NCBI RefSeq assembly: GCF_000757385.1
Contig: NZ_JRHH01000005.1
Location: 496,001-560,000, forward strand
Direction: 5' to 3'
DNA length: 64,000 nt
Source of the DNA: Flavobacterium aquatile LMG 4008 = ATCC 11947
GTDB lineage: Bacteria; Bacteroidota; Bacteroidia; Flavobacteriales; Flavobacteriaceae
Position 1 is the stretch's first letter; the number at the start of each line of letters is the position of its first letter. Below the pieces are notes generated by a model, which saw nothing but the letters and a program-made list of their open reading frames with translations, was not told the origin of the DNA and did no database searches. Positions 15,082 through 23,733 of the stretch are shown here, piece by piece. A program made the translations under genes and the position numbers.

Positions 15082-15600
15082 ATGGAAGAATTCACCAACG
15101 AAACGATAGATACCAAGCAACTTCCTCGATTTGAAGAAGTTCAATTAACAGCTTTACATAAAAATTATTGGAAAGTACTATTGATTAATAATGCTATTAT
15201 TTTTTCAATAATCGCTATTGTAATGATTTTCTTGTGGATAAATATTGAAGATTCACAAGAATTCAGTCCGTTTTGGGTATTTGGAGTTTTTCTTGTAATT
15301 GTAAATGTTTCCTTTTTTTTGTATAGAATTTCATTTAAGAAAAAGGCCTACGCTTTTAGAAATCACGACGTAATTTATAGAAGCGGACTTGTAGCAACAA
15401 ATACAATGGTAATTCCATATAATAGAGTACAACACGTTGCTTTACATGAAGGGTTTTTATCTAGATATTTTGGTTTAGCCAAAGTCGAAATTTTTACAGC
15501 TGGTGGATCTGCAAGTGATATAGAAATTCCAGGTATTGCTAAAGAGGAAGCCGAAAATATCAAGCAATTGCTAATGGGTAAAATCCAAAAACAATTATAA
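15082..15600 (+). CDS. PH-domain membrane protein, YdbS-like
   Basis: 172 residues with two membrane helices (about 31-52 and 64-83) and a bacterial PH (bPH2) domain: YAFRNHDVIYRSGLVATNTMV, the core RVQHVALHEGFLSRYFGLA and the ending VEIFTAGGSASDIEIPG. This matches the YdbS family, which in Bacillus works with YdbT in resistance to amylolysin-type bacteriocins. The stop overlaps the next start by one base (TAATG), so the pair is translationally coupled. Confidence 0.87.
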   Translation: MEEFTNETIDTKQLPRFEEVQLTALHKNYWKVLLINNAIIFSIIAIVMIFLWINIEDSQEFSPFWVFGVFLVIVNVSFFLYRISFKKKAYAFRNHDVIYRSGLVATNTMVIPYNRVQHVALHEGFLSRYFGLAKVEIFTAGGSASDIEIPGIAKEEAENIKQLLMGKIQKQL

Positions 15601-17102
15601 TGGAAACCAATTTCAATAAACCACAACGACAATCTTCCATCGGAGTTTTGGTCATGTTTGTTGATTCCTTGCAAAAATTTGGCAGGGCTTTCTTTCCTAT
15701 CATTATTATTTACTTCTTTAAATCGGAATCGTTAAGTAAACTTTATCTCTATTTTGGATTAGTAGGAATTGTGCTTGTTATTGCAGTAATTGCTTACTTA
15801 AGTTTTATCAATTTTACCTTTTATATTGATGATGAAAACGACGAATTTATTGTCAATGAAGGAATTATCAATAAAACCAAAACAACAATTCAACTTAATA
15901 GAATTCAGCAAGTTAATATTCAGCAATCTTTACTGCAAAGGATTATTGGGGTTTACGCTCTCAACGTTGATACAGCTGGAAGCGATAATAAAGAAGGAAA
16001 TATTAAAGCAATTTCTCATTCTGTAGCATTAGCATTAAAAGCAAAATTACTTAATAATGAAGCTCGAAAAGAGATAATTTCTTCTGATGAAGCTCCAATT
16101 GAAGAAGTAAAATCAAGTGATTATCCATTTTTAAAAATTGATTTTTTAAGTTTATTAAAAGTTGGAATCACATCCAATTATGTGCGAAGTTTTGGTTTAA
16201 TTCTAACATTTTTCTTTACTATATTTGAAAATTTAAGAAACATAGGTAAAGAAGATTTAATTGATGAAAGAACAATCGATGGATTTGTGGAAAACAATTC
16301 GGCTTTTTATCTAGTTTCAGTATTTATTTTGGGGATGTTTTGCGTTGTTTTTGTGATTAATATCAGTCGAACTTTAATTAAATATTTCAACTACAATATA
16401 ACTAAACAAAAGGGTTCTTTATTGTTATCTTACGGATTAATAAACACACAAAGCACCATTTTAAAGCCAGAGAAAGTTCAAATTGTAAACATTTCAAGAA
16501 ATTTCTTTCAGAAAAAATTGAATGTTCTCGAAATCAAAATAAAGCAAGCCATTAGTGACGAAAGCAAACAAAAAAAATCATTAATTGAGATTCCGGGCTG
16601 TAACGAAAATGAACGTGATGAAATTTTGAAACTCATTTTCAAGCAATTACCCGAAAAAGGCATAATGATGAAACCTAATTTTCGTAAATTAGTTTTTTCG
16701 ATTTTTCTAACTATTGTACTACCTTTAACAGGATTTTTTATCTTTGGTAAATATATAAATGCTGAAGCGTTTGAGTTTTTAAATTTGGCAGTTTTTTATA
16801 CCTTATTCTTTTTGATAATTCATTATTTCGGATTTAGAAATTACCGATTATACATCAACAAAAATCATATTATAAAGCAAAGTGGCGCTTGGGATATTGA
16901 CAATGAAATTATCGAAATAGGAAAAATTCAAGCCATTACAACATCGCAATTATTTTGGCATAAAAACCTTAATATTGGTTCGTTAACATTGCATACTGCT
17001 GGAGGAAATTTATCTTTTCAGTTAGGAAATTACGCTAAAATTAAAGAATACGTTAACCTTTGGCTGTACGAAATAGAAACATCAAATAGTAATTGGATGT
17101 GA
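15600..17102 (+). CDS. PH-domain membrane protein, YdbT-like
   Basis: 500 residues with about six membrane helices and three bacterial PH-type repeats. The repeats are recognisable from their cores: NRIQQVNIQQSLLQRIIGV, EKVQIVNISRNFFQKKLNV, and GKIQAITTSQLFWHKNLNI near the C-terminus. This is the large partner of YdbS-like proteins, and the pair probably forms one membrane complex. In Bacillus the pair affects sensitivity to a membrane-active bacteriocin; the role in Bacteroidota is not established. It lies between menB and menA without obvious metabolic link. Confidence 0.87.
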   Translation: METNFNKPQRQSSIGVLVMFVDSLQKFGRAFFPIIIIYFFKSESLSKLYLYFGLVGIVLVIAVIAYLSFINFTFYIDDENDEFIVNEGIINKTKTTIQLNRIQQVNIQQSLLQRIIGVYALNVDTAGSDNKEGNIKAISHSVALALKAKLLNNEARKEIISSDEAPIEEVKSSDYPFLKIDFLSLLKVGITSNYVRSFGLILTFFFTIFENLRNIGKEDLIDERTIDGFVENNSAFYLVSVFILGMFCVVFVINISRTLIKYFNYNITKQKGSLLLSYGLINTQSTILKPEKVQIVNISRNFFQKKLNVLEIKIKQAISDESKQKKSLIEIPGCNENERDEILKLIFKQLPEKGIMMKPNFRKLVFSIFLTIVLPLTGFFIFGKYINAEAFEFLNLAVFYTLFFLIIHYFGFRNYRLYINKNHIIKQSGAWDIDNEIIEIGKIQAITTSQLFWHKNLNIGSLTLHTAGGNLSFQLGNYAKIKEYVNLWLYEIETSNSNWM

Positions 17103-17149
17103 TTTTTTAGAAATATCTAAAATCTACCATCTAAAATTTAATATTAATT

Positions 17150-18100
17150 ATGAGACACTGGATTGAAGCTGCACGAGTAAGAACATTACCATTATCAATT
17201 TCTGGAATTTTGGTAGGTAGTTTTTACGCTATGTCGCAAGGATTTTTCAATTGGAAAATCGTAGTTTTTGCACTTTCTACAACATTAGGTTTGCAAATAC
17301 TTTCCAACTTTGCAAACGATTATGGTGATGGAGTGAAAGGCACAGACAATGAGGATAGAGTTGGTCCAAAACGCGCCATCCAAAGCGGATTAATTACGCC
17401 TGGAGCAATGCGTTATGCCATATTTATAACTGCATTTTTAACTTTCGTTTCAGCAATGTTATTGATTTATTTCTCTTTCAAAGGAAAATATTTATTGTAT
17501 TCCATAATCTTTTTTGTTTTAGGAATACTTGCAATTGCATCGGCAATTCGCTACACCGTTGGTAAAAACCCTTATGGTTATCGTGGATTAGGCGACGTAT
17601 TTGTCTTTACATTTTTCGGATTAGTAAGTACTTTCGGTATCTACTTTATGTTTTCTAAACAAATAGATTGGCTACTGTTTTTACCAGCAACAGCAATTGG
17701 TTTCTTGAGCGTAGGAGTTTTAAATCTCAACAACATGCGCGACGAAGAATCGGATAGAAAATCCAACAAGAATACAATTGTTGTAAAAAATGGTGGCGCT
17801 TGGGCAAAGAAATATCATTTTTTTCTAATCATTTCAGCAATGATTTTAGTTCTTGTATTCGCATTATTCTTCGATTTATATCGTGATCCAAACCCTGGAT
17901 TCAATTTTGATATTTATCTTTTCTTAATTGCCTATTTACCATTATCATCCCATTTAATTAGAGTTTACAAAAATAGAGAACCTAAATTATTAGATCCAGA
18001 GTTAAAACGATTGGCTTTAAGCACCTTTTTATTATCAGTTTTACTATCATTATCATTGATCTATTTTCTTTCAGATATGCTAATTTATTACACAAACTAA
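17150..18100 (+). CDS. menA: 1,4-dihydroxy-2-naphthoate polyprenyltransferase
   Basis: Integral membrane prenyltransferase that attaches the isoprenoid tail in menaquinone synthesis. 316 residues with about eight or nine helices and both Asp-rich UbiA motifs: NFANDYGDGVKGTDNED (about 60-76) and NNMRDEESDRKSNK (about 194-207). The opening WIEAARVRTLPLSISGI is typical of MenA. It lies 48 bases after the YdbT-like gene. Confidence 0.95.
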   Translation: MRHWIEAARVRTLPLSISGILVGSFYAMSQGFFNWKIVVFALSTTLGLQILSNFANDYGDGVKGTDNEDRVGPKRAIQSGLITPGAMRYAIFITAFLTFVSAMLLIYFSFKGKYLLYSIIFFVLGILAIASAIRYTVGKNPYGYRGLGDVFVFTFFGLVSTFGIYFMFSKQIDWLLFLPATAIGFLSVGVLNLNNMRDEESDRKSNKNTIVVKNGGAWAKKYHFFLIISAMILVLVFALFFDLYRDPNPGFNFDIYLFLIAYLPLSSHLIRVYKNREPKLLDPELKRLALSTFLLSVLLSLSLIYFLSDMLIYYTN

Positions 18101-18101
18101 T

Positions 18102-18185
18102 ATGAAATCGCCACTAACTAAAAGTTTGCGCAAGCAAACATCAATAAATAAAAAGGCGATACCATATGTTACCTCTAAAAAATAA
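18102..18185 (+). CDS. Possible 27-residue basic peptide ORF directly after menA
   Basis: An ATG at 18102, one base after the menA stop, opens a 27-codon frame ending in TAA at 18183-18185. The peptide is strongly basic (starts MKSPLTKSLRK, ends YVTSKK). Inside it GTTTGC GCAA GCAAAC (18124-18139) forms a perfect 6-bp hairpin with a GNRA-type tetraloop. It may be a real small gene, a regulatory hairpin, or chance. Confidence 0.25.
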   Translation: MKSPLTKSLRKQTSINKKAIPYVTSKK

Positions 18186-18196
18186 AATCTAAACAT

Positions 18197-18874
18197 ATGA
18201 AAATAAAATTTTACGGTCATGCTTGCATCGGAATCGAAGTAAGTGGAAAACACATTTTAGTCGATCCATTCATCACCGGAAATCCAAAAGCGGCACATAT
18301 CGACATCAATGCTATAAACGCCGATTATATTTTGCTAACGCACGCTCATCAAGACCATATTCTTGACGTAGAAGCAATTGCAACACGCACCAATGCAACC
18401 ATTGTTTCTACTTACGAAGTGGCAACTTACTACGGAAATAAAGGATTTAATTACCATCCAATGAACCACGGAGGAAGCTGGAAATTTGATTTCGGTCGCG
18501 TAAAAGTTGTAAACGCAATCCATTCTAGCTCTTTTCCAGACGGAACTTACGGCGGAAATCCAGCCGGATTTGTAATAGAAGGCGAACACAAAAACATTTA
18601 TATTTCTGGTGATACAGCGCTTACAATGGACATGAAACTCATTCCAATGCGTACCAAATTAGATTTGGCAATACTTTCAATCGGAAACAATTTCACTATG
18701 GACGTTGAAGATGCCATAATTGCTTCAGATTTTGTCGATTGTGATAAAATTCTAGGAGTACATTTCGATACTTTCGGATACATAGAAATCAACCACGACG
18801 AGGCCAAGAAAAAGTTTTTCGACGCAGGAAAAGACCTTATGTTGCTAGATATTGGGCAAAGTATCTCGTTATAA
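18197..18874 (+). CDS. Metallo-beta-lactamase-fold hydrolase, UPF0173 family
   Basis: 225 residues with the metal-binding HxHxDH motif THAHQDHILD (about 49-58), a further His in NAIHSSSFPDGTYGGNP, the Asp in YISGDTAL and the C-terminal His in ILGVHFDTFG. This is the YtkL-type UPF0173 family, whose substrate is not known. It sits between menA and a TPR protein. No operon partner is evident. Confidence 0.88.
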   Translation: MKIKFYGHACIGIEVSGKHILVDPFITGNPKAAHIDINAINADYILLTHAHQDHILDVEAIATRTNATIVSTYEVATYYGNKGFNYHPMNHGGSWKFDFGRVKVVNAIHSSSFPDGTYGGNPAGFVIEGEHKNIYISGDTALTMDMKLIPMRTKLDLAILSIGNNFTMDVEDAIIASDFVDCDKILGVHFDTFGYIEINHDEAKKKFFDAGKDLMLLDIGQSISL

Positions 18875-18933
18875 TTTAATAATATAAATAGTTTTCTGGA
18901 GCGAATGGCACGCGAATTGTTGTAATCCTTTTT

Positions 18934-18994
18934 CCTGCTTTTCGTTGCAATTCCCGATGAAAAATCGGGATATTTCCACTTCAATCAGGGCTAG
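18934..18994 (-). repeat. Structured CTAGCCCTGAT repeat, copy B (short form)
   Basis: Read on the minus strand it begins CTAGCCCTGATTGAAG (from 18994) and ends near GAAAAGCAGG (18934). The inner part is only a short hairpin, TCCCGAT/ATCGGGA with a GAAA loop (18952-18970). The outer arms align with copy C (63293-63434), including CCTGC[T/A]TTC at one end and TTTCCA...ATCAGGGCTAG at the other, while the inner hairpin is entirely different. A related tract may extend to about 18893. Confidence 0.7.
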
Positions 18995-19021
18995 TTAGTA
19001 ATTGTCTTACACAAAATCAAG

Positions 19022-20224
19022 ATGTCAAAAAAACTTTATTTTATACTTTCACTATTCGTTTTTATAGGTTCAACCGCGCAGTCCAAAGACGGTTATTGGG
19101 ATAATATCCGAACCACAAACGAAACCATAATTCTAAAAGCAGGCGAGAAGAAATTCATTAAATCGGCCAACTTCCCAGAAGGAACAACCGAAGTAGTTTA
19201 CCGAATTACTATGCTTGATGATAATCAAAAAATATCCAGCAGTTTGGTATCAGTTTTAAAATCAATTCCAGATCCAACAGGTATTAGTCAGGGAACGGCT
19301 GGAGCTGTTTTTTTACTTTCAACAATCTCTGGAGATGACGAGTGTAAATATGCTATTTATCAAAATGTTACCGATGTAGAATACTACATTAAGACAGGTA
19401 AAAACACCAATGCTTGTTTCGTTCAAAAAAAACCAATTAACAAAGAAGCAAAACTACTTTCTACAAGTTCCAAGTGTCTTTTAGGCAATATCGAAAACCT
19501 CTATTTTACCTTCGAAAGCAACAATTGGATAATGAACCAAAAGATAATTTTAGAAATCGTTCCTTGGGTTGATATAAAATCAAGTCGCGGCTGGAATGCA
19601 GAAGCTAAAAAAGAATTATTAGTCATCGCACAAAAGCAAGAAGTGGTAAAATCGCTTTCAAAAAAAGATGAATTCTACGCTATTTTCATTGAAAACGTTG
19701 GTGCAAAATATAAATACAGTGAGTTCAAACAATTGATTTCAGTAGAAAAAAACAGAGCAATTGACCAATCAGTAGAGGAAAGTCTAAAGAAATCGGGTGA
19801 AGTAGAAAAATACTACGACGTAATAAGAAACAAATCGCTTAAACTGTTTAATTCTGGAAAAACTAACGAAGCAATAGATGTAATTTCAACAGAAATGATT
19901 ACCAAAAAAAGAGCTAGCTACAAAGATTACGCCATTCTAGGTAATTATTATTTGCTTTTAAAACAATACACAAAGGCAGAAGAAATCTTCAATCAAGGTT
20001 TAAAACAAAACCCATCAGAGATTAATTTTCAGCTCAATTTGGCACACGTGTATCTATTTACTGATAGAGTTTCACAAGCAAAAGACATCCACGAAAAGTA
20101 TTCAAATCAAACCTTATTCACAGGAAATACTTGGAAAGAACAAGTAAAACTTGACTTTAAAGAGTTCCAAAAATTTGGTTTACCGACAGATAATTTTAAA
20201 AAGATATTGCGAATTATTGAGTAA
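19022..20224 (+). CDS. Exported TPR protein of unknown function
   Basis: 400 residues. A signal peptide (ends GSTAQ) is followed by an all-beta-looking N-terminal half (about 22-190) with a few Cys residues (SGDDECKY, TNACFVQKK, SSKCLLG), then a helical region and a C-terminal TPR block (about 280-365), for example AILGNYYLLLKQYTKAEEIFN followed by FQLNLAHVYLF. I do not recognise the N-terminal domain. It lies between a structured repeat and menC, with no evident operon link. A protein-interaction role in the periplasm is likely from the TPRs only. Confidence 0.7.
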   Translation: MSKKLYFILSLFVFIGSTAQSKDGYWDNIRTTNETIILKAGEKKFIKSANFPEGTTEVVYRITMLDDNQKISSSLVSVLKSIPDPTGISQGTAGAVFLLSTISGDDECKYAIYQNVTDVEYYIKTGKNTNACFVQKKPINKEAKLLSTSSKCLLGNIENLYFTFESNNWIMNQKIILEIVPWVDIKSSRGWNAEAKKELLVIAQKQEVVKSLSKKDEFYAIFIENVGAKYKYSEFKQLISVEKNRAIDQSVEESLKKSGEVEKYYDVIRNKSLKLFNSGKTNEAIDVISTEMITKKRASYKDYAILGNYYLLLKQYTKAEEIFNQGLKQNPSEINFQLNLAHVYLFTDRVSQAKDIHEKYSNQTLFTGNTWKEQVKLDFKEFQKFGLPTDNFKKILRIIE

Positions 20225-20228
20225 TTTC

Positions 20229-20280
20229 AAAAGTCAAATTCAAAAATCAACTTCAAAAATCAACTTCAAAAAACAACTTC
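20229..20280. repeat. 13-bp tandem repeat, four units
   Basis: Units AAAAGTCAAATTC (20229), AAAAATCAACTTC (20242 and 20255) and AAAAAACAACTTC (20268) follow each other without gaps in the TPR-menC intergenic space. Confidence 0.85.
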
Positions 20281-20305
20281 AAAATACTAGAACTCGCAAC
20301 TGCAA

Positions 20306-21343
20306 ATGAAAGCGACTTATCATAAATACTTACTCGATTTTAAACGACCATCTGGAACTTCTCGTGGTGTTTTAACGCAGAAAGAAACATGGTTTATTGT
20401 ACTTGAAGAAAACGGTAAAAAGGGAATAGGTGAGTGCGGAATTCTTCGCGGATTGAGTGTTGATGATCGTGATGATTATGAAGGAAAATTGATTTGGACT
20501 TGTCAAAATATTCATCTTGGCGAAGAGAAATTATGGCACGAATTGATAGAATTTCCATCAATTCAGTTCGGAGTTGAGATGGCTTTTCAATCATTAAATA
20601 GCGAAAATCCGTTTATTTTATTTCCTTCAGATTTTACAAATTCATCAAAATCAATTGTAATAAACGGCTTGGTTTGGATGGGAGATGAGCAGTTCATGAA
20701 AGACCAAATTGAAGAAAAATTAGCGCAAGGTTTTACCTGTATCAAACTAAAAATTGGCGCTATAGATTTTCAAAAAGAACTGGATTTATTGCGCTTTATT
20801 CGTCAAAATTTTGATGCTAAAACCATTGAAATCAGAGTTGATGCTAACGGTGCTTTTAGTGAAAATTTAGCTTTAAGTAAATTAAATCAATTAGCTGGTT
20901 ATGAATTGCATAGTATCGAACAACCAATCGCTAAAAATCATACTGACACAATGTCAGAGCTATGTGAAATCACTCCAATTCCAATTGCGTTGGATGAAGA
21001 ACTAATTGGTGTGTTTTCATTGGAAGAAAAAGAGCAATTATTGCAAAAAATTAAACCACAATACATCATTTTGAAGCCAAGTTTCATAGGCGGATTTCGA
21101 GGAACAAAACAATGGATTGAGCTTGCTAAAAAATACAATATTGGCTGGTGGATTACTTCGGCTTTAGAAAGTAATGTTGGTCTAAATGCAATTGCACAAT
21201 TTACTTTTTTGCAAAATAACAAAATGCCTCAAGGTTTAGGAACAGGAAGTTTATATACCAACAATTTTGATTGTCCACTTGAAGTTTCAAATGGGCAACT
21301 TTGGTACCAAAATAATTTGTCTTGGGATTTTAATTTAGAATAA
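20306..21343 (+). CDS. menC: o-Succinylbenzoate synthase
   Basis: Enolase-superfamily dehydratase in menaquinone synthesis. 345 residues. The N-terminal capping domain starts YLLDFKRPSGTSRGVLTQKE. The barrel has the catalytic Lys pair in CIKLKIGAID (about 147-156), metal ligands in RVDANGAF, SIEQPI and ALDEEL, and the second-side Lys in YIILKPSFIGG. The context of menD, menB and menA upstream supports MenC rather than a dipeptide epimerase of the same superfamily. menE, which would follow in the pathway, is not in the window. Confidence 0.92.
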   Translation: MKATYHKYLLDFKRPSGTSRGVLTQKETWFIVLEENGKKGIGECGILRGLSVDDRDDYEGKLIWTCQNIHLGEEKLWHELIEFPSIQFGVEMAFQSLNSENPFILFPSDFTNSSKSIVINGLVWMGDEQFMKDQIEEKLAQGFTCIKLKIGAIDFQKELDLLRFIRQNFDAKTIEIRVDANGAFSENLALSKLNQLAGYELHSIEQPIAKNHTDTMSELCEITPIPIALDEELIGVFSLEEKEQLLQKIKPQYIILKPSFIGGFRGTKQWIELAKKYNIGWWITSALESNVGLNAIAQFTFLQNNKMPQGLGTGSLYTNNFDCPLEVSNGQLWYQNNLSWDFNLE

Positions 21344-21421
21344 TTTTAACTTTCAAATCTTATCTTTTTGTCTCTTTCAAATAAACATTTTTCGTTACTT
21401 TAGCCAATCAAACTTTTTTAT

Positions 21422-22282
21422 ATGATTTCAGAAACGCAATTTCAAAACGAACTTCAGTTAATTATTCAAAACGCCATTCGGGAAGATGTTGGTGATGGCG
21501 ATCATTCTTCTTTAGCTTGTATTCCAAAAGAAGCACAAGGAAAAGCCAAACTTTTAGTAAAAGACAACGGTGTTATTGCTGGAGTTGAATTTGCAAAAAT
21601 GGTTTTCAATTATGTTGATGCCAATATGAAAGTCGAAACATTTATTGAAGATGGAAGTGTAGTAAAATATGGTGATGTCGTTTTTCATGTTTCTGGAAGT
21701 TCCCAGTCTATTTTAAAAGCCGAGCGATTGGTTTTAAATTCGATGCAACGAATGAGTGCGATTGCTACAAAAACTAGAAATTATGTCAAACTTCTAGAAG
21801 GGACAAAAACTAAAATTCTAGATACAAGAAAAACAACTCCAGGTTTTAGAGCTTGCGAAAAATGGGCGGTGAAAATTGGTGGTGGTGAAAATCATAGATT
21901 TGCTTTGTACGATATGATTATGCTTAAAGATAATCACAACGATTTTGCTGGCGGAATTACAAATGCCATCAATAAAACTAAAGACTATTTGAAAAATAAT
22001 AATAAAGATTTGAAGATTATCGTTGAAGCAAGAAACCTTGATGAAATTAAAGAAATCTTAAAATCGGAAGGAATCTACCGAATTCTAATCGATAATTTTA
22101 ACTTTGAAGATACAAAAGAAGCCGTTCGATTAATTGGAACGAAATGTTTAACAGAATCGTCTGGGAATATCAACGAAAAAACGATTAGAGAATATGCTGA
22201 TTGTGGTGTGAATTATATTTCTTCAGGAGCATTAACGCATTCGGTTTACAACATGGATTTGAGTTTGAAAGCGATTGATTAA
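21422..22282 (+). CDS. nadC: Nicotinate-nucleotide pyrophosphorylase (carboxylating)
   Basis: Converts quinolinate and phosphoribosyl diphosphate to nicotinate mononucleotide in NAD synthesis. 286 residues, normal length. Motifs: REDVGDGDHSS near the N-terminus, KAERLVLNSMQRMSAIAT, the strongly conserved ILDTRKTTPGFRACEKWAV (about 124-142), GGGENHRFALYDMIMLKDNH, and SSGNINEKTIREYADCGVNY. It probably forms a unit with the YihY gene 21 bases downstream. Confidence 0.96.
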   Translation: MISETQFQNELQLIIQNAIREDVGDGDHSSLACIPKEAQGKAKLLVKDNGVIAGVEFAKMVFNYVDANMKVETFIEDGSVVKYGDVVFHVSGSSQSILKAERLVLNSMQRMSAIATKTRNYVKLLEGTKTKILDTRKTTPGFRACEKWAVKIGGGENHRFALYDMIMLKDNHNDFAGGITNAINKTKDYLKNNNKDLKIIVEARNLDEIKEILKSEGIYRILIDNFNFEDTKEAVRLIGTKCLTESSGNINEKTIREYADCGVNYISSGALTHSVYNMDLSLKAID

Positions 22283-22303
22283 AGGTCATTAAGTCCAAAA
22301 AAA

Positions 22304-23257
22304 ATGTCAATAGAAATAGAAGATAAGTTATTAAAAATTCCAGTATTAAAGCAACTCGTGTTGTTTGGTAAAACTATAAAGCTACCTTGGCTACATGGTT
22401 TATCGTTATACGATTTGCTTGAAATGTATTTTGTTGGAATTATTGAAGGTGCTATTTCCTATCGCGCTACGGCTATTGCTTTTAGTTTTTTTATGGCATT
22501 GTTTCCGTTTGCGCTTTTTATTTTGAATTTACTTCCGTTTATACCAATTGATGGTTTTCAGGAAGATTTTATGGGATTTGTACAGCAAAGTGTTCCACCA
22601 ACAACTTATGATGCAATTTATAAAATTATTACCGACATTTTGCATAATAGTAACTCTGGGTTGATTTCTACAGGTTTTTTCATGGCAATTATACTTATGG
22701 CAAATGGTGTAAATGCAGTTCTAGGCGGATTTGAATCTTCACACCATGTCACCCTAAAAAGAAAGTATTTTAGACAGTATTTTGTTTCATTGGGAATGTC
22801 AATTTTGTTGTCATTTATTTTAATTATAACTGTTGCAACAATTGTAATATTTGAGGTTTTTATTCAGAAGACAAAAATTCAAGATGTACTTTCAGATAAA
22901 ATTCCACTCATCCAAATGGGACGTTATATTTTCCTTATTGCGATGATTTTGGTGACAACTTCCATGTTGTTTAAATTTGGAACTAAACAAGAAATGAAAC
23001 GTTCTTTTATTTCTATTGGTTCGGTTTTCACTACCATTTTAATAATTTTATCATCGTATTTCTTTGGAATTTGGGTTGTTAAATTTTCACAATACAACGA
23101 ACTTTATGGTTCTATTGGGACTTTATTGATTGTAATGTTTTACATTTGGATAAACAGCATGATTTTATTACTCGGATTCGAACTAAACGCATCGATTCAT
23201 AAGTTAAAAAAAATAGAGAATGATAAAGGCAAAAAAAATATATCTGAACATGAATAA
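22304..23257 (+). CDS. YihY/BrkB-family inner-membrane protein
   Basis: 317 residues with about six membrane helices. The conserved family signature GAISYRATAIAFSFFMALFP (about 50-69) is clear, as is the C-terminal SIGTLLIVMFYIWINSMILLLGFELN. The function of the family is not firmly known; early annotation as RNase BN was withdrawn. It overlaps the start of the following DUF2147 gene by eight bases. Confidence 0.9.
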   Translation: MSIEIEDKLLKIPVLKQLVLFGKTIKLPWLHGLSLYDLLEMYFVGIIEGAISYRATAIAFSFFMALFPFALFILNLLPFIPIDGFQEDFMGFVQQSVPPTTYDAIYKIITDILHNSNSGLISTGFFMAIILMANGVNAVLGGFESSHHVTLKRKYFRQYFVSLGMSILLSFILIITVATIVIFEVFIQKTKIQDVLSDKIPLIQMGRYIFLIAMILVTTSMLFKFGTKQEMKRSFISIGSVFTTILIILSSYFFGIWVVKFSQYNELYGSIGTLLIVMFYIWINSMILLLGFELNASIHKLKKIENDKGKKNISEHE

Positions 23258-23681
23258 GAAATTGACATTAATTACTATTTTGCTTTTATTTTTTCAAATT
23301 TCGTTTTCACAATCCGTTGTTGGAAAATGGAAAACAGTTGATGACGAAACCGGAGTTGAAAAAGGCATTGTCGAGATTTATGAAAAAGACGGTGTTTTTT
23401 ATGGGAAAATCATTGAAATTTTCGAATCGCAACACAAAAATAAAAAATGCGCGTTATGTCAAGGCGAGAATAAAGATAAGCCACTTCTTGGGTTAACTTT
23501 CATCAAAGGATTGAAAAAAGATGGACACGAATATAACGGAGGAAAGATTCTTGACCCTAAAAACGGAAAAACTTACAAATGTTACATCACTTTAGAGGAA
23601 AAAGATAAACTGAAAGTTAGAGGTTTTATTGGTATTTCTCTTTTTGGAAGAACTCAATATTGGAGTCGTATTAAAAACTAA
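23250..23681 (+). CDS. Exported DUF2147 protein
   Basis: 143 residues from the ATG at 23250, with a signal peptide ending FQISFSQ. The mature part starts with the DUF2147 opening VVGKWKTVDDETG, has CALCQGENKDKPLLGL (two Cys three apart), and ends ISLFGRTQYWSRIK, a lipocalin-like beta domain of unknown function. A longer frame to 23220 lies inside the YihY gene and would bury the signal peptide, so it is rejected. It is translationally coupled to YihY by the eight-base overlap. Confidence 0.88.
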   Translation: MNKKLTLITILLLFFQISFSQSVVGKWKTVDDETGVEKGIVEIYEKDGVFYGKIIEIFESQHKNKKCALCQGENKDKPLLGLTFIKGLKKDGHEYNGGKILDPKNGKTYKCYITLEEKDKLKVRGFIGISLFGRTQYWSRIKN

Positions 23682-23733
23682 ATCTTAACAGAATTGATTT
23701 TTTTCTATTCTCTATTCTATTCTCTTTAATTAA

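Noticed and set aside
22304..23257. Ribonuclease BN for the YihY-family protein
   Set aside because: That old annotation was withdrawn; the sequence is an integral membrane protein without nuclease motifs.
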